Origin: M55B118 sp964501715
Lineage (GTDB): Bacteria > Bacillota_I > Bacilli_A > Izemoplasmatales > Izemoplasmataceae
Direction: 5' to 3'
DNA: 64,000 nt
Assembly (NCBI GenBank): GCA_964501715.1
Contig: CAZCTR010000001.1
Location: 144,185 to 208,184, forward strand
The position numbers and the translations under genes were made by a program. The notes under the pieces are model-generated. The model saw only the letters and a list, made by a program, of their open reading frames with translations. It was not told the origin of the DNA and ran no database searches. Positions 15,625 through 25,314 of the stretch are shown piece after piece. Positions within the stretch are counted from its first letter, which is position 1. Each line of letters starts with the position of its first letter.

Positions 15625-18259
15625 CAAGGTTCTCCCCTATCAAGGCGTCCACTGTCAAAGGGACTTTGAGGTCGGCGACGCCCTCCATGGTCTCTTTGAC
15701 AAGCGACTGCATGGTCTCGGCCTCATCTTTGGGCACGTCGAAGACGAGTTCGTCATGGATTTGCAGGATGAGCTTGCTTTTGAGGTTCTTCTTTTCCATG
15801 ACGTCCTTGATCTTGTTCATCGCTATCTTGATGAGGTCTGCGGCACTGCCTTGCAGAGGCGCGTTCATAGCGGTGCGCTTGCCGAGTTCCCTTTGGGCGT
15901 GGATTTTGCTGCTGAGTTCCGGAATATAGCGTCTGCGGTTGTACATTGTGGTCACATAGCCCGTCTGTTTGGCTTTATTCACCACTTCGTCCATGTAACT
16001 CTCGATGCCATTGAACCGTTCGTAATAGCGGTCGATGAATTGCTTGGCGGCCTGATTCGAAGTGCCCAGTTCCTGTGAGAGCCCCCAGGGTGTCTGCCCG
16101 TAGATGATGCCGAAATTGACGGCTTTGGCCATTCGGCGCTCGCTGTCGGTAAGGGTTTCTTTGTCGAACACGAGTTTTCCGGTCGCCGTGTGGATGTCCT
16201 CCCCGCTATTGAAAGCCTCAATCATCCGTCTCTCATTTGCAAGATGCGCGAGCAGTCTGAGCTCAATCTGTGAGTAGTCCGCGGCGATCAGCACATTGCC
16301 TTCGCTCGGGATGAAGACCTTGCGGATGCTGCGGCCCATTTCTGTCCTGATCGGGATGGTCTGCAGATTCGGTTCGATGCTGGAAAGCCTCCCTGTCTGA
16401 GTGAAAGCCTGCTTGTAGATGGTGTGGATCTTGCCATCTTCGTGCACCGCGTCGGAAAGGCCTTTGATATACGCACTTCTAAGCTTGTCAATCATGCGGT
16501 ATCTGAGGATCTTGTCGATGATGGGGTGTTTACCCTTCAATTTATTAAGGACCTCGACATTGGTCGAATAACCGGTTTTCGTCTTCTTCTGGGGCGGGAG
16601 ACCAAGACGCTCGAATAGGATCTCGGAAAGCTGTTTCGGCGAGCCGATATTGAAGGGTTCGCCTGCCAAATCGTGGATGTCGCCGGTCAGTTTCCTCAGT
16701 TCCGATTCCAACGTTTGATCGATTTCCTTGAGCGCATCCATATCAATCCTGACCCCTTCGCTCTCCATCTCGGCAAGCACAAAGGCGAGCGGAAGCTCGA
16801 TGGTTTCATATAGCCGCTTCTGTCCATGCTTTTCAAGCATGTCCTCGATATCGCTGCGCAGCGTCTCGATCGCCCGCGCTTTTTTGCGGGCGTATTCTAC
16901 ATAGGTCTTCCTGCTTGGGATGCCTGCCTTCTTGCCTTTGCCGTACACATCCTCATAGTAAGGGACATCATGATAATCGAAGTTGGAGACGACCACCTTG
17001 AAATCCTCTTTCGTATTGGAAGGGTTCAACACATAGGCTGAAAGCAGGGAATCGAAATCGACCCCTTTGATATCGAGGCCGTCCTGCATGAGCATGACCC
17101 TCATCTTCTTGATGTCATGGGTCATCTTGCGTTTGTTCGCATCAAGGAGATAGGCTTTGAACGACGGGGAATGGATGGCGGTCTCATAGGGGATGAAATC
17201 AGCCTTGTCTTCAGCCGAGACGAGGAAGCCGAGTTTCTTTGCAAAGTGGTAGTTGTCGCCGAAACTTTCCAAGACCAATGTGGACAGAGGGGTGTCCACC
17301 GCCTCACGTATGGCCTCTTCACCGTCAATCACACGTGTCGGTTTCACCTTGGAGACATGTTTCTGGTTGTCCGTTTCACTTTCCAAGCCGTTGTCGGTCT
17401 TGAGCCGTCTGAGCAGGCTGTGGAATTCCAGATGTTCATAGAAATCAACCAGTGCGGCCTTGTCGATGCCCTCATAGCGCAAGTCGTCGAGTGTCATGTC
17501 GAGTTCGCAATCGGTCTTCACCGTGGCGAGGTCCCTGAATGTCTCGGCGTCTTTCCCGTGTGTCTGGATGCGCTCTTTGAGCTTGCCCTTGAGCTCGTTG
17601 ACATGCCTGAGCAGGGTAGAGACATCGCCATATTCATGCAGAAGCTTGAGGGCGGTCTTCTCCCCGACACCGGGAATGCCGGGAAGGTTGTCGGAACTGT
17701 CCCCCATGAGTCCTTTGAGGTCCGGGATCTGGGAAGGGTTTAAGCCCAAGTCCTCCTTCAGTGAATCCTGGGTGTAGTCGCGCTCGGGTTCGATGCCTTG
17801 TTTGGACAGTCTCATATGGACCTTGTGGTTGAGAAGCTGAAACAAATCGCGGTCGTTGGAGATGATCTCTATGTCGTCGAATTCATCGTAATATGCATGC
17901 GCCAGTGTAGCGATGATGTCATCAGCCTCATATTCCTCATGTTCATAGACAGGCATGCCGAGCTTGTCAGGCACCGCCTTGATATAGGGCAATTGGCTTC
18001 TGAACTCATCCGGCATGGGTTTCCTCTGCGCTTTATATGCTTCATATGCCTTGTGCCTGAAAGTGGCCTTCCCTTTGTCGAAGGCGACGAGGCAGTGCGT
18101 GAAATCCTCTTTGAGAATGAGATTGAGCATATTGGTGATACCATAGACGGCATTGGTGAACTCGCCTTTTGAATTTTTCATCATGCGTCCCGAATACGCG
18201 GTCGCATAATAGGCTCTGAACATTAGATTGGAGCCGTCTATGAGTACGAGTTTCTTCAT
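15611..18259 (-). CDS. polA: DNA polymerase I
   Basis: Gap-filling polymerase, 882 residues. An N-terminal 5'-3' exonuclease (about 1-290; LIDGSNLMFRAYYA, EADDIIATLA, NDRDLFQLL, GLMGDSSDNLPGIPGVGEKTA) is followed by a 3'-5' exonuclease-like region lacking the acidic DxE motif (VLESFGDNYH), so proofreading is probably lost as in Bacillus polymerases. The polymerase domain carries motif A (YSQIELRLLAH), motif B (RRMAKAVNFGIIYG) and motif C (HDELVFDV). AGGGGAC precedes the ATG. It is the first gene of the repair/replication block and lies just downstream of the acpP terminator. Confidence 0.98.
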   Translation of the reverse strand: MKKLVLIDGSNLMFRAYYATAYSGRMMKNSKGEFTNAVYGITNMLNLILKEDFTHCLVAFDKGKATFRHKAYEAYKAQRKPMPDEFRSQLPYIKAVPDKLGMPVYEHEEYEADDIIATLAHAYYDEFDDIEIISNDRDLFQLLNHKVHMRLSKQGIEPERDYTQDSLKEDLGLNPSQIPDLKGLMGDSSDNLPGIPGVGEKTALKLLHEYGDVSTLLRHVNELKGKLKERIQTHGKDAETFRDLATVKTDCELDMTLDDLRYEGIDKAALVDFYEHLEFHSLLRRLKTDNGLESETDNQKHVSKVKPTRVIDGEEAIREAVDTPLSTLVLESFGDNYHFAKKLGFLVSAEDKADFIPYETAIHSPSFKAYLLDANKRKMTHDIKKMRVMLMQDGLDIKGVDFDSLLSAYVLNPSNTKEDFKVVVSNFDYHDVPYYEDVYGKGKKAGIPSRKTYVEYARKKARAIETLRSDIEDMLEKHGQKRLYETIELPLAFVLAEMESEGVRIDMDALKEIDQTLESELRKLTGDIHDLAGEPFNIGSPKQLSEILFERLGLPPQKKTKTGYSTNVEVLNKLKGKHPIIDKILRYRMIDKLRSAYIKGLSDAVHEDGKIHTIYKQAFTQTGRLSSIEPNLQTIPIRTEMGRSIRKVFIPSEGNVLIAADYSQIELRLLAHLANERRMIEAFNSGEDIHTATGKLVFDKETLTDSERRMAKAVNFGIIYGQTPWGLSQELGTSNQAAKQFIDRYYERFNGIESYMDEVVNKAKQTGYVTTMYNRRRYIPELSSKIHAQRELGKRTAMNAPLQGSAADLIKIAMNKIKDVMEKKNLKSKLILQIHDELVFDVPKDEAETMQSLVKETMEGVADLKVPLTVDALIGENLDEAK

Positions 18260-18322
18260 CGGTTGTCCCCTCGTTTCTTCTTCGTAAATCTATGTGTATT
18301 CTACCACAAGCGAGGCCAAAAT

Positions 18323-18350
18323 AAAAAAAATACTCATCGCAATGAGTATT
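18323..18350 (-). terminator. terminator of acpP
   Basis: Minus-strand hairpin AATACTCAT-tgcg-ATGAGTATT with a run of eight T, beginning at the acpP stop codon. Confidence 0.85.
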
Positions 18351-18583
18351 TATTTTGTGTGCTTCTCGAGGTAATCCACGATGTCTTGGACGGTTTTGAT
18401 CTTGGTGGCCGCCGTATCATCGATCTCAATGTCGAATTCCTCTTCGATCGCCATGATGAGTTCCACGGCATCCAAAGAGTCGGCACCCAGGTCATCCGTC
18501 AGGTTCGAACTGCTTTCGATGGTGTCCTGCTCAACCCCGAGTTCTTCGGCGATGATGCTTTTGATTTTCTCTAACACAGACAT
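18350..18583 (-). CDS. acpP: acyl carrier protein
   Basis: A 77-residue acidic helical protein that carries acyl chains on phosphopantetheine. The serine of GADSLDAVEL (about residue 36) is the attachment site. AAGGAG is only three bases from the ATG, and GTG at codon 3 would have better spacing, so the exact start is open. It has its own consensus promoter although it follows coaX closely. No other fatty acid synthesis gene is nearby. Confidence 0.96.
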   Translation of the reverse strand: MSVLEKIKSIIAEELGVEQDTIESSSNLTDDLGADSLDAVELIMAIEEEFDIEIDDTAATKIKTVQDIVDYLEKHTK

Positions 18584-18607
18584 TCACTCCTTATTCTGTT
18601 CGCTATC

Positions 18608-18636
18608 ATTATAGAAGTTGCGGATGGTTTTGTCAA
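18608..18636 (-). promoter_or_regulatory. consensus promoter of acpP
   Basis: TTGACA (18636-18631), a 17-base spacer and TATAAT (18613-18608) on the minus strand. The -35 overlaps the coaX stop codon. This exact consensus suggests high constitutive expression. Confidence 0.9.
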
Positions 18637-19385
18637 CGCGCATCCTTCCTGTTGCGTTCATAAATGGAGACAAGCCCTCTCAAGATCAGCAACTCGTCAT
18701 GGATGTAGTCATCAGGGACAAGTGTCTTGATCAAGCGTGAGGCGCCCCCTGTGAGGATGACCGCGACGTCTTCGCTGCCATAGTTTTTCTTGATGGCTTC
18801 GACAAACCCCATGACCTGATGGGCATGACCATAAAGAAAGCCTGAATTGAGGGCTTCTATGGTGTTTGTTCCTAGGACATGCGCCGGTTTTTCAAACTCG
18901 AATTGAAGCAGTTGCGAAGTGCGTGAGACAAGCGCGTCCTTGGACGAGTCGAGACCGATGGTGATCGAGACGCCCATGATACGGTTTTTCTCAACATAGG
19001 TGAACGTCGTCGCCGTCCCCATGTCGATGATGATGGCGTTTTTGTGATAGGTGCTGACCGCTCCTGCAGCCGCAGAGACAAGGTCCGCACCGACTTCCTT
19101 GGGATAGTCAGTCTTCACTTCGATGCCGGTTTTCACCCCCGGTCCTACAAAGACCGGGGTGAGGCCGAAGTATTGGGTGATGAAAGTCTTGAACGCCGTG
19201 TTGAGCTGAGGTACGACACTGGCGATGATCACAGCCTTCACATCATCAAAAAGGTGTTTGAGAAGGGTGTAATATTCATCGCTTGATTTGGTCTGGTCGG
19301 TCTTGTACCGGTAGGTTTCTGCGATTTCACCGTTTCCCTTGCCGATATGGATGTTGCTGTTGCCTATGTCGATATAAAGACGCAT
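18633..19385 (-). CDS. coaX: type III pantothenate kinase
   Basis: First step of CoA synthesis from pantothenate, 250 residues. It has the ASKHA phosphate motif DIGNSNIHIG at the N-terminus, GVKTGIEVKTDYPKEVGADLV for pantothenate binding, DMGTATTFTYV as the second phosphate motif, and LTGGASRLI near the C-terminus. It follows the panT-like gene by about 11 bases, so uptake and phosphorylation of pantothenate are probably co-expressed, and it precedes acpP, the end user of phosphopantetheine. Confidence 0.95.
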   Translation of the reverse strand: MRLYIDIGNSNIHIGKGNGEIAETYRYKTDQTKSSDEYYTLLKHLFDDVKAVIIASVVPQLNTAFKTFITQYFGLTPVFVGPGVKTGIEVKTDYPKEVGADLVSAAAGAVSTYHKNAIIIDMGTATTFTYVEKNRIMGVSITIGLDSSKDALVSRTSQLLQFEFEKPAHVLGTNTIEALNSGFLYGHAHQVMGFVEAIKKNYGSEDVAVILTGGASRLIKTLVPDDYIHDELLILRGLVSIYERNRKDAR

Positions 19386-19396
19386 GGCGCATCCTC

Positions 19397-19969
19397 CTAG
19401 TCAAGGGAAAGTTGTGTGGACTGTTTGAGTCTGACCACGATGGGGGTGCCGATGATGACCGCGACCGCAATTTCAATCGGACCGTTGAGCGCCATGGCGC
19501 TCGCTATGAAAGTGAATAGCGGGCCGAGGAACTCTTCGATGGCATCCCGGAATAGAATAAGCGCTGAAAGTGTGAGCACCGTGTGGGTGAAAGTCCCGAG
19601 TGCGAAACTCAGGGCGACTGCGAGTGGAACCTTCTTGATCAGTTTTTGCATCCCGATGAAGATGTAGGCGGTCGCCAGCCCGAAAAGGGCCCTGGGCAGG
19701 ATGCTTATGACCGGATTCTGGAAGACGACGTCCACCGGTCCGGGTCTCAGATAGGCTACAATCAGCGAAAACACACCGAAAGCGGTCCCGAGGACAAGCC
19801 CGAATTTCCTGCCTCCATAAATCGCGCCGATAATCACCGGCACATGCAAGGTGGTGATGGCGACTCCGCCGTACTGGAAGAACCCGACCTGCGGGATCAT
19901 GGCCATGACGACGATGATGGCGATGAACATCGCCATAGTGGTCATTTCCAAAGTCTTTTTGTTTCTCAT
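19397..19969 (-). CDS. panT: ECF transporter S component, probably pantothenate-specific
   Basis: Substrate-binding membrane subunit of an energy-coupling-factor importer, 190 residues with about five to six hydrophobic segments. An N-terminal helix with small residues (MTTMAMFIAIIVVMAMIPQVGFF) is followed by a TTLHVPVIIGAIYGGRKFGLVLG loop-helix region typical of S components. Pantothenate specificity is inferred from the directly following coaX. The ATPase and T components are not in the window. AAGGAGAG precedes the ATG. Confidence 0.75.
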   Translation of the reverse strand: MRNKKTLEMTTMAMFIAIIVVMAMIPQVGFFQYGGVAITTLHVPVIIGAIYGGRKFGLVLGTAFGVFSLIVAYLRPGPVDVVFQNPVISILPRALFGLATAYIFIGMQKLIKKVPLAVALSFALGTFTHTVLTLSALILFRDAIEEFLGPLFTFIASAMALNGPIEIAVAVIIGTPIVVRLKQSTQLSLD

Positions 19970-20092
19970 GTTTACTCTCCTTGATTTCGGGCCCTAAGGG
20001 TCCCGTATTTTGGATGTTCTATGTAAGGACACGATTCGATGAATCGCATGCCGAAGCTTTGCGTTCACTCACGTGTCATGACATATGTTGGA
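19970..20092 (-). other. panT leader region with a GC-rich hairpin
   Basis: The 123-base gap holds the hairpin CGGGACCC-tta-GGGCCCG (one mismatch), 14 bases upstream of the panT Shine-Dalgarno, and a smaller one GCGATTC/GAATCGT. There is no T-run, so it is not a plain terminator. I recognise no known riboswitch and no convincing promoter. Confidence 0.35.
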
Positions 20093-21163
20093 TCAGACGT
20101 TGCTTTTGATGGTTTCGAAGGTCTTCCTGTCGAAAGACCGGATGAGGGCGAGCACCATGTCGAGTACGGCTTTATGGTCGTCCTCGTGAATCATGGATGT
20201 GGTCGAGTGGATGTATCTCGCGGGCATGCCGACAGTGGCCACCACAACACCCCGCCCGTTGAGCTGGGCGCGTGCGGCGTCGGTGCCGCCTTTGGACTGG
20301 TAGTATTGGAATTTGATATTGTGTTTTTCCGCCAAGGCTTCAACATGTTTTTTCATGCCTTTATGCATGATGGCGTTCGGGTCGTAGAAACGAAGCAGGA
20401 AGCCTCCATCAAGCTTGCCACCGACTTCATCATCATCGAACGAGTCGGTGCACGGTGAGCAATCCACTGCGAGGAAGATATCCGGATCCACCATGCTGGT
20501 GGCTGTGGCCGCGCCGCGGAGCCCGACTTCCTCTTGGACGGTCGCACCGGCATAAAGGGAACATGGAAGACTCTTTTCTTCTTTTTTCAAGGTTTCCATG
20601 GCCTCGAGGGCGAGCGCTGAGCCGAAACGGTTGTCCCAGGCTTTGGAGATATGTTTTTTGCCGTCCTTCGTGGTCACATAGGTGTTTCTGGCCACGATTT
20701 GCTGGCCGATCTTGACACCGAGTTCTTTCGCATGGTCCTTGGAGTCCGCCCCGATATCGAGCAGAAGGTCGTCAAATGTCTTGAGCGCCTTGTCCTCCTT
20801 GCCCCGTGTGAGATGGGGTGGCTTGGACGCGGTGATGCCCGGAATCTCTTCAAGGTCGTCGGTGTAGATGAGCATGTGCTGTGAGAGGAACACTTCGGGT
20901 TTCATCCCGCCGAGCGCCTTCATTTTCACAAGTCCCTTGTCGGTGATGCCGGCGACCATGGCACCGACTTCATCCATATGCCCCGCCAGCATGACTCGCG
21001 GGCCTTCGCTTTCTTTGTTTAGGACGCCGAACACACTTCCCAGACGGTCTTCCAGGATTGTGTCTGTATGTTTGGACAGTTCTTGTTTCATGTAGTCTTT
21101 TACATGGCTTTCAAAACTTGGTGCGCCTGGTATGTTCACCAGGTCCTTATACATCTTCTTCAT
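20093..21163 (-). CDS. M42 family metallopeptidase (glutamyl/lysyl aminopeptidase-like)
   Basis: Cytosolic dinuclear-metal aminopeptidase of 356 residues that trims short peptides and usually forms tetrahedral dodecamers. The metal and catalytic residues lie in LAGHMDEVG (H, D), AWDNRFG (D), VQEEVGLRGA (EE), AVDCSP (D) and PARYIHS (H). The substrate class (acidic, basic or neutral residues) is not clear. AGGAGG is six bases before the ATG, and the start overlaps trmB by 17 bases, so it is co-transcribed with trmB. Confidence 0.93.
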   Translation of the reverse strand: MKKMYKDLVNIPGAPSFESHVKDYMKQELSKHTDTILEDRLGSVFGVLNKESEGPRVMLAGHMDEVGAMVAGITDKGLVKMKALGGMKPEVFLSQHMLIYTDDLEEIPGITASKPPHLTRGKEDKALKTFDDLLLDIGADSKDHAKELGVKIGQQIVARNTYVTTKDGKKHISKAWDNRFGSALALEAMETLKKEEKSLPCSLYAGATVQEEVGLRGAATATSMVDPDIFLAVDCSPCTDSFDDDEVGGKLDGGFLLRFYDPNAIMHKGMKKHVEALAEKHNIKFQYYQSKGGTDAARAQLNGRGVVVATVGMPARYIHSTTSMIHEDDHKAVLDMVLALIRSFDRKTFETIKSNV

Positions 21164-21806
21164 GGGGAGCCTCCTTGAACATCGCTTTGAGTTTATAGAT
21201 GGGGCCTTCTTTTGAGAATTTCTCTTCGAATTCCGTCATGATGAGGGTGTCAGGGTCATAATCCTCGTGAAGGTCCAAAGAGATTTCAGTGAACACCATG
21301 CCTGTGGCGTTCATCATCCGAAGGGAGTATTCGAAAAAGGGTCTGTTGTCGGTCTTGAATTCCAGTACCCCTTCTTTTTTCAAAAGGGTCTGATATATCC
21401 TTAGAAAATCGGGATGGGTGAGCCTTCTTTTCTCATGGCGTGTTTTCGGCCACGGGTCGGAGAAATTCAGATATATGGTATCCACACTGCCCGCGGGCAG
21501 CACTTTATCCAAAACCGCCGCATCCGTCTGCACTAAGAGCACGTTGTCCCTTGGTTCTTCGATGAATTTCTCAAGGGCGCGCACGATGACGCTGTCATAA
21601 CGTTCAACCGCTATGAAAAATGTGTCAGGGTTCAATGTCGAGAGTGTGTCGATGAACTGTCCTTTGCCGGCACCGATTTCCAGTTCCAGCGGGCCGCCGG
21701 GAAGACGCTCAGTCAAATCGATCGGTGATTCCCTTGGAATCTCGATGATCTTGTCCGGATGGTTCTTGATTGTTTCCTGTGCGTGTTTGACTTTTCTCAG
21801 TCTCAT
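21147..21806 (-). CDS. trmB: tRNA (guanine-N7)-methyltransferase
   Basis: Makes m7G46 in tRNA, 219 residues. The SAM-binding motif is LELEIGAGKGQFID (about 40-53). The family signature NFSDPWPKTRHEKRRLT is near residue 120, and TEFEEKFSKEG near the C-terminus is also conserved. GGTGGTGATTCC provides the ribosome site. It heads a two-gene unit with the M42 peptidase. Confidence 0.96.
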   Translation of the reverse strand: MRLRKVKHAQETIKNHPDKIIEIPRESPIDLTERLPGGPLELEIGAGKGQFIDTLSTLNPDTFFIAVERYDSVIVRALEKFIEEPRDNVLLVQTDAAVLDKVLPAGSVDTIYLNFSDPWPKTRHEKRRLTHPDFLRIYQTLLKKEGVLEFKTDNRPFFEYSLRMMNATGMVFTEISLDLHEDYDPDTLIMTEFEEKFSKEGPIYKLKAMFKEAPHEEDV

Positions 21807-21821
21807 GGAATCACCACCGTC

Positions 21822-21830
21822 ATTATACCA
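21822..21830 (-). promoter_or_regulatory. extended -10 promoter of trmB
   Basis: TGG-TATAAT on the minus strand (TATAAT 21827-21822), about 20 bases upstream of the trmB ATG, with no clear -35. Confidence 0.55.
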
Positions 21831-21863
21831 AAGACCCGACAGGAAAACCAGCGGGCCGACAGG

Positions 21864-23139
21864 TTATTTTAAGGACACATTGTCCTTTGTGAGCCGTTCA
21901 ATGGCGTGCATGTAGATCACGGTCGCCTGAATCAAGTCATCGATGAAGATGTGCTCGTCGACCTGATGGGCCACATCCTCCCTACCGGGCATCACGATGC
22001 CGAAGGCGACTCCTTTGTCAAGGGCGCGCGCATAGGTTCCTCCACCGATGGTGATGGGTTTTGATGTCTTGTCGTCCGTCACTTCCCCGTAACACTCCAT
22101 AAGCGTTTCAACGAGCGGATCATCCGCCGGAACGTGATGGAGCGGCACCGTGGTCTTGTGTGCATAGGTGAAGCCATAGGGAGAGACAGCTTGTTCTATG
22201 CTCTTTTGGGCTTCTTGTTCAGAGAAACCGGTCGGGAATCTGCAATTGACACCAATTCTCGCGCCTTCCTCGCCATATTTGAAGACAGCCGCGTTCATGG
22301 ATAGGTTCTTGAGGGTCTCATCGTAAAGCGCAATCCCGAGCTTCTTTCCGAGGTGGTCAAAGGCTAACAGGTCCGAGACTAGCGCAAGGAAAGGCGCGTC
22401 TATATGTTTCGACAGGAAAGTCGCGAGATGATAGGCCGCGTTGTTGCCTTTCTCGGGGCTCATCGCGTGCGCGCTTCTCCCCTCGACGATATAGGTGTTC
22501 CCCTCGACCCTTCCGCGAAGCACATTGGCTTCAAGATACATCGAAAACGCCTCTTCGAGATCGAGGTCCACCACAGCCTCCGCATGGTCCGGGACGACGT
22601 TGTAGCGTTCCCCCGCTTCGAATGACTTGAGCGGGCCTTCCTTATGGGGACCCATGAGATCGAAGGAGAAAATGCCTTTCTCTGCGTGGATGACCGGGAA
22701 TTCAGCGTCGGGGGAGAATCCCGCCGTCGGCATGGTTTCCTTTTCAAAATACCTTCCGATGCCACGCCAAGCGGTCTCCTCATCAGTGCCCATGATCAAG
22801 CGGACGCGTTTTGCCGGGTCCACACCCAGCTCCCTCAGGAACTTCATTGCGAAATAAGCTGCAATGGTGGGGCCTTTGTCGTCCATCGAACCACGGCCAT
22901 AAACCTTCCCGTCTTTGATGTATGGTTCGAAAGGCGGATGGGACCATTCTCCGGTGTTGGCGGGCACCACATCCAAATGGGTGAGGATCCCGAGCACCTC
23001 TTCGCCTTCACCCCATTCGATATGGCCCGCGTGTGCTTCCACGTTCTCGGTTTCAAATCCGTCATTCTCAGCACGTTCAAGCATTGCATGCAAAGCCTTG
23101 TTGATGGCTTTTCCGAACGGTTCGTCCTTATCGGACGGA
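21864..23139 (-). CDS. pepV: dipeptidase PepV, 5' end lost in assembly gap
   Basis: M20-family dinuclear zinc dipeptidase that cleaves dipeptides and some tripeptides. The visible 425 codons hold the metal ligands in LTHLDVVP (H, D), GRGSMDDKGP (D) and GTDEETAWRG (catalytic and metal glutamates), and the late H in the TIGGGTYARAL region, the usual PepV order. About 40-50 N-terminal residues are expected to lie in the 100-N gap. Its stop lies 36 bases from the trmB promoter. Confidence 0.92.
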
Positions 23140-23239
23140 NNNNNNNNNNNNNNNNNNNNNNNNNNNNNNNNNNNNNNNNNNNNNNNNNNNNNNNNNNNNN
23201 NNNNNNNNNNNNNNNNNNNNNNNNNNNNNNNNNNNNNNN
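23140..23239. other. assembly gap of 100 N
   Basis: Exactly 100 undetermined bases, a conventional placeholder, so the true distance is unknown. It removes the divergent 5' ends of pepV (minus) and the P-type ATPase (plus), plus whatever control region lay between them. Confidence 0.98.
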
Positions 23240-25314
23240 TCAAGAAAATCGTGATGAAGAACCTCATCTGTTCCGGATGCGCGGCTCGAATCGAAAAGGC
23301 GCTCGCGGAGCGTTCAGATATAAATTCAGCCTCTTTCAACTTCGCCAACCAGACCATGCTTTTGGACGCGGAGAATTCTTTTGATGTGGAGCAGGAAATC
23401 GACTCCATTAAAACCCTGGTGGATTCCATCGAATCCGGTGTGGAAGTCATACCGTACGGGAAACGCCATCAGATCAGCGGACACAAATTCGTGAAGACCT
23501 ACCGTTTTGTCTTCATCGGTGCCCTTGTTTTTCTTTTGGGCGGGGTGCTCGGTTATTTTGACATCCTAAGACCACGCCTCAACATGCTTTATTGGGCGGG
23601 ATACGCCCTGATCGCCAAGGACATCATCCACAGCACCCTCAAAGGGATCAAACGCAGAGAGTTTTTCAATGAGAACCTTCTGATGTTCATCGCGACCTTC
23701 GCTGCGATGTTCATTGAAAAACCCTTTGAAGCCGCTTTGGTCATCCTTTTTTATTCCATCGGCGAACATCTTCAGCATAAAGCCGTCGACAAATCCAAAT
23801 CCGAAATCAGCAGCTTGATGGACCTGCACGTCGAATACGCAAATGTTCGTGAAAATGGTTCCGTCGTCGTCAAGGATCCCATGCATGTCAAAAAAGGGGA
23901 CATCCTGGTCGTCAAAAACGGGGAGAAGATCCCCACAGACGGCATTGTGATCGAAGGATCGACCGCACTCAACACGAGCGCGCTCACGGGCGAATCCAAA
24001 CTCTCGAATGTTAAAAAGGGTGATTTCGTACGTAGCGGCAACATCAACACCGGCAACGTCATCGAACTAAGAGCCGGAACGGAATACAGCGAATCCACCA
24101 TCGCCAAGATTATCGACCTGATCGAGAATTCCACAAACCAGAAATCGAAGACCGAGAATTTCATCACGACATTCGCCAGATATTACACCCCTCTTGTCAC
24201 ATTCGCCGCCCTGCTCATGTTCGCCATACCCACACTCCTCAATCCCGAAGGGATCGATGAGTATGTGTTCAGGGCCGCCACTTTTCTCGTCATCAGCTGT
24301 CCTTGCGCCCTTGTGCTTTCCATACCCCTGTCCTATTTCGCGGGCATCGGAGCAAGCGCCAAGGAAGGCATACTATTCAAGGGTTCAAACTTCCTCGACA
24401 TGATGAACAGCGTCGACGTGATCGGAATAGACAAGACCGGCACCCTCACCCACGGTAACTTCGAAGTCGCGGGTTATACCGACCTCAAGACATTGAGATA
24501 CGCGGCCATGATCGAACAATACTCCAACCATCCGATCGCCCAATCCATCGCACACGCCTACCATGGCAGGCTTCCGGAGCTCAAGAATGTCACTGAAACC
24601 GCCGGCAGCGGCATGAAGGCGGACACCGATGAAGGAACCCTGCTCGTCGGTAGCAAGCGCATGCTTGAAAAACACGGCATCACCCTCGAGGATGAAAAGG
24701 ACCTCGCGGGAACCAATGTGTTCGTCGCCCTTGATGGCGAATATGTAGGTCGTGTTGTCGTCAAGGACCAGATCAGACCATCAAGCTCACGCACAATCAG
24801 AAAGCTTTCCCGCACCAAACACATCACCATGCTTACAGGCGACAACGAGGCAACCGCCCGGGAAGTGGCTTATGAACTTGGCAACATCGATATCTCCCAC
24901 TCACTTCTGCCGGAAGACAAGATCGACGTCTTCAACGCTCTGCCCTCGATGAAAAACAAGATGTATATCGGCGATGGCATCAACGACGCCCCGCTCCTTA
25001 AGAACGCCGACATAGGAATCGCCATGGGGCACGGCAGCGAACTCGCCATCGATGTTGCGGACATCATCATCATGGATGATGACCTCTCACTCATCGACCG
25101 CGCTTTCCACCTCTCAAAAAGGACACGACGCATCGTCTATCAGAACATCGCCTTGTCACTCACAGTGAAATTCTCATTCCTAGTTCTCGCCGGATTCGGC
25201 CAGATCTCGATGCTTGAAGCGATATTCGCGGATGTGGGCATCACAATGATTGCGGTCATGAACGCACTCAGACTCATCTACCGTAGAAAGGAAAGGCAAT
25301 ATGTCAAACAATAA
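23240..25314 (+). CDS. cadA: heavy-metal P1B-type ATPase (Zn/Cd/Pb exporter class), 5' end lost in gap
   Basis: Metal efflux pump of the membrane. The readable part starts inside a heavy-metal-associated domain with the CxxC motif ICSGCAARIEKAL. After it come the transmembrane region with the ion-binding CPC (VISCPCALVLS), the phosphorylation motif DKTGTLTHG, the P1B HP motif (YSNHPIAQSI), and the hinge GDGINDAPLLKNADIGIAMG. The plain CPC context and a Zn-type ArsR sensor following it favour Zn/Cd over Cu. Few N-terminal residues seem missing. The end overlaps the regulator gene by 14 bases. Confidence 0.92.

Noticed and set aside
15611..18259. Active proofreading exonuclease in DNA polymerase I
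   Set aside because: The region has the right size but lacks the acidic DxE motif, so it is probably only structural.
18623..18640. Pantothenate- or fatty-acid-responsive operator at acpP
   Set aside because: Beyond the consensus promoter I see no palindrome resembling FapR or similar sites.
22915..23239. A rightward frame joining antisense pepV sequence through the N run to the P-type ATPase
   Set aside because: The frame depends on translating unknown bases; the real ATPase start is in the gap.
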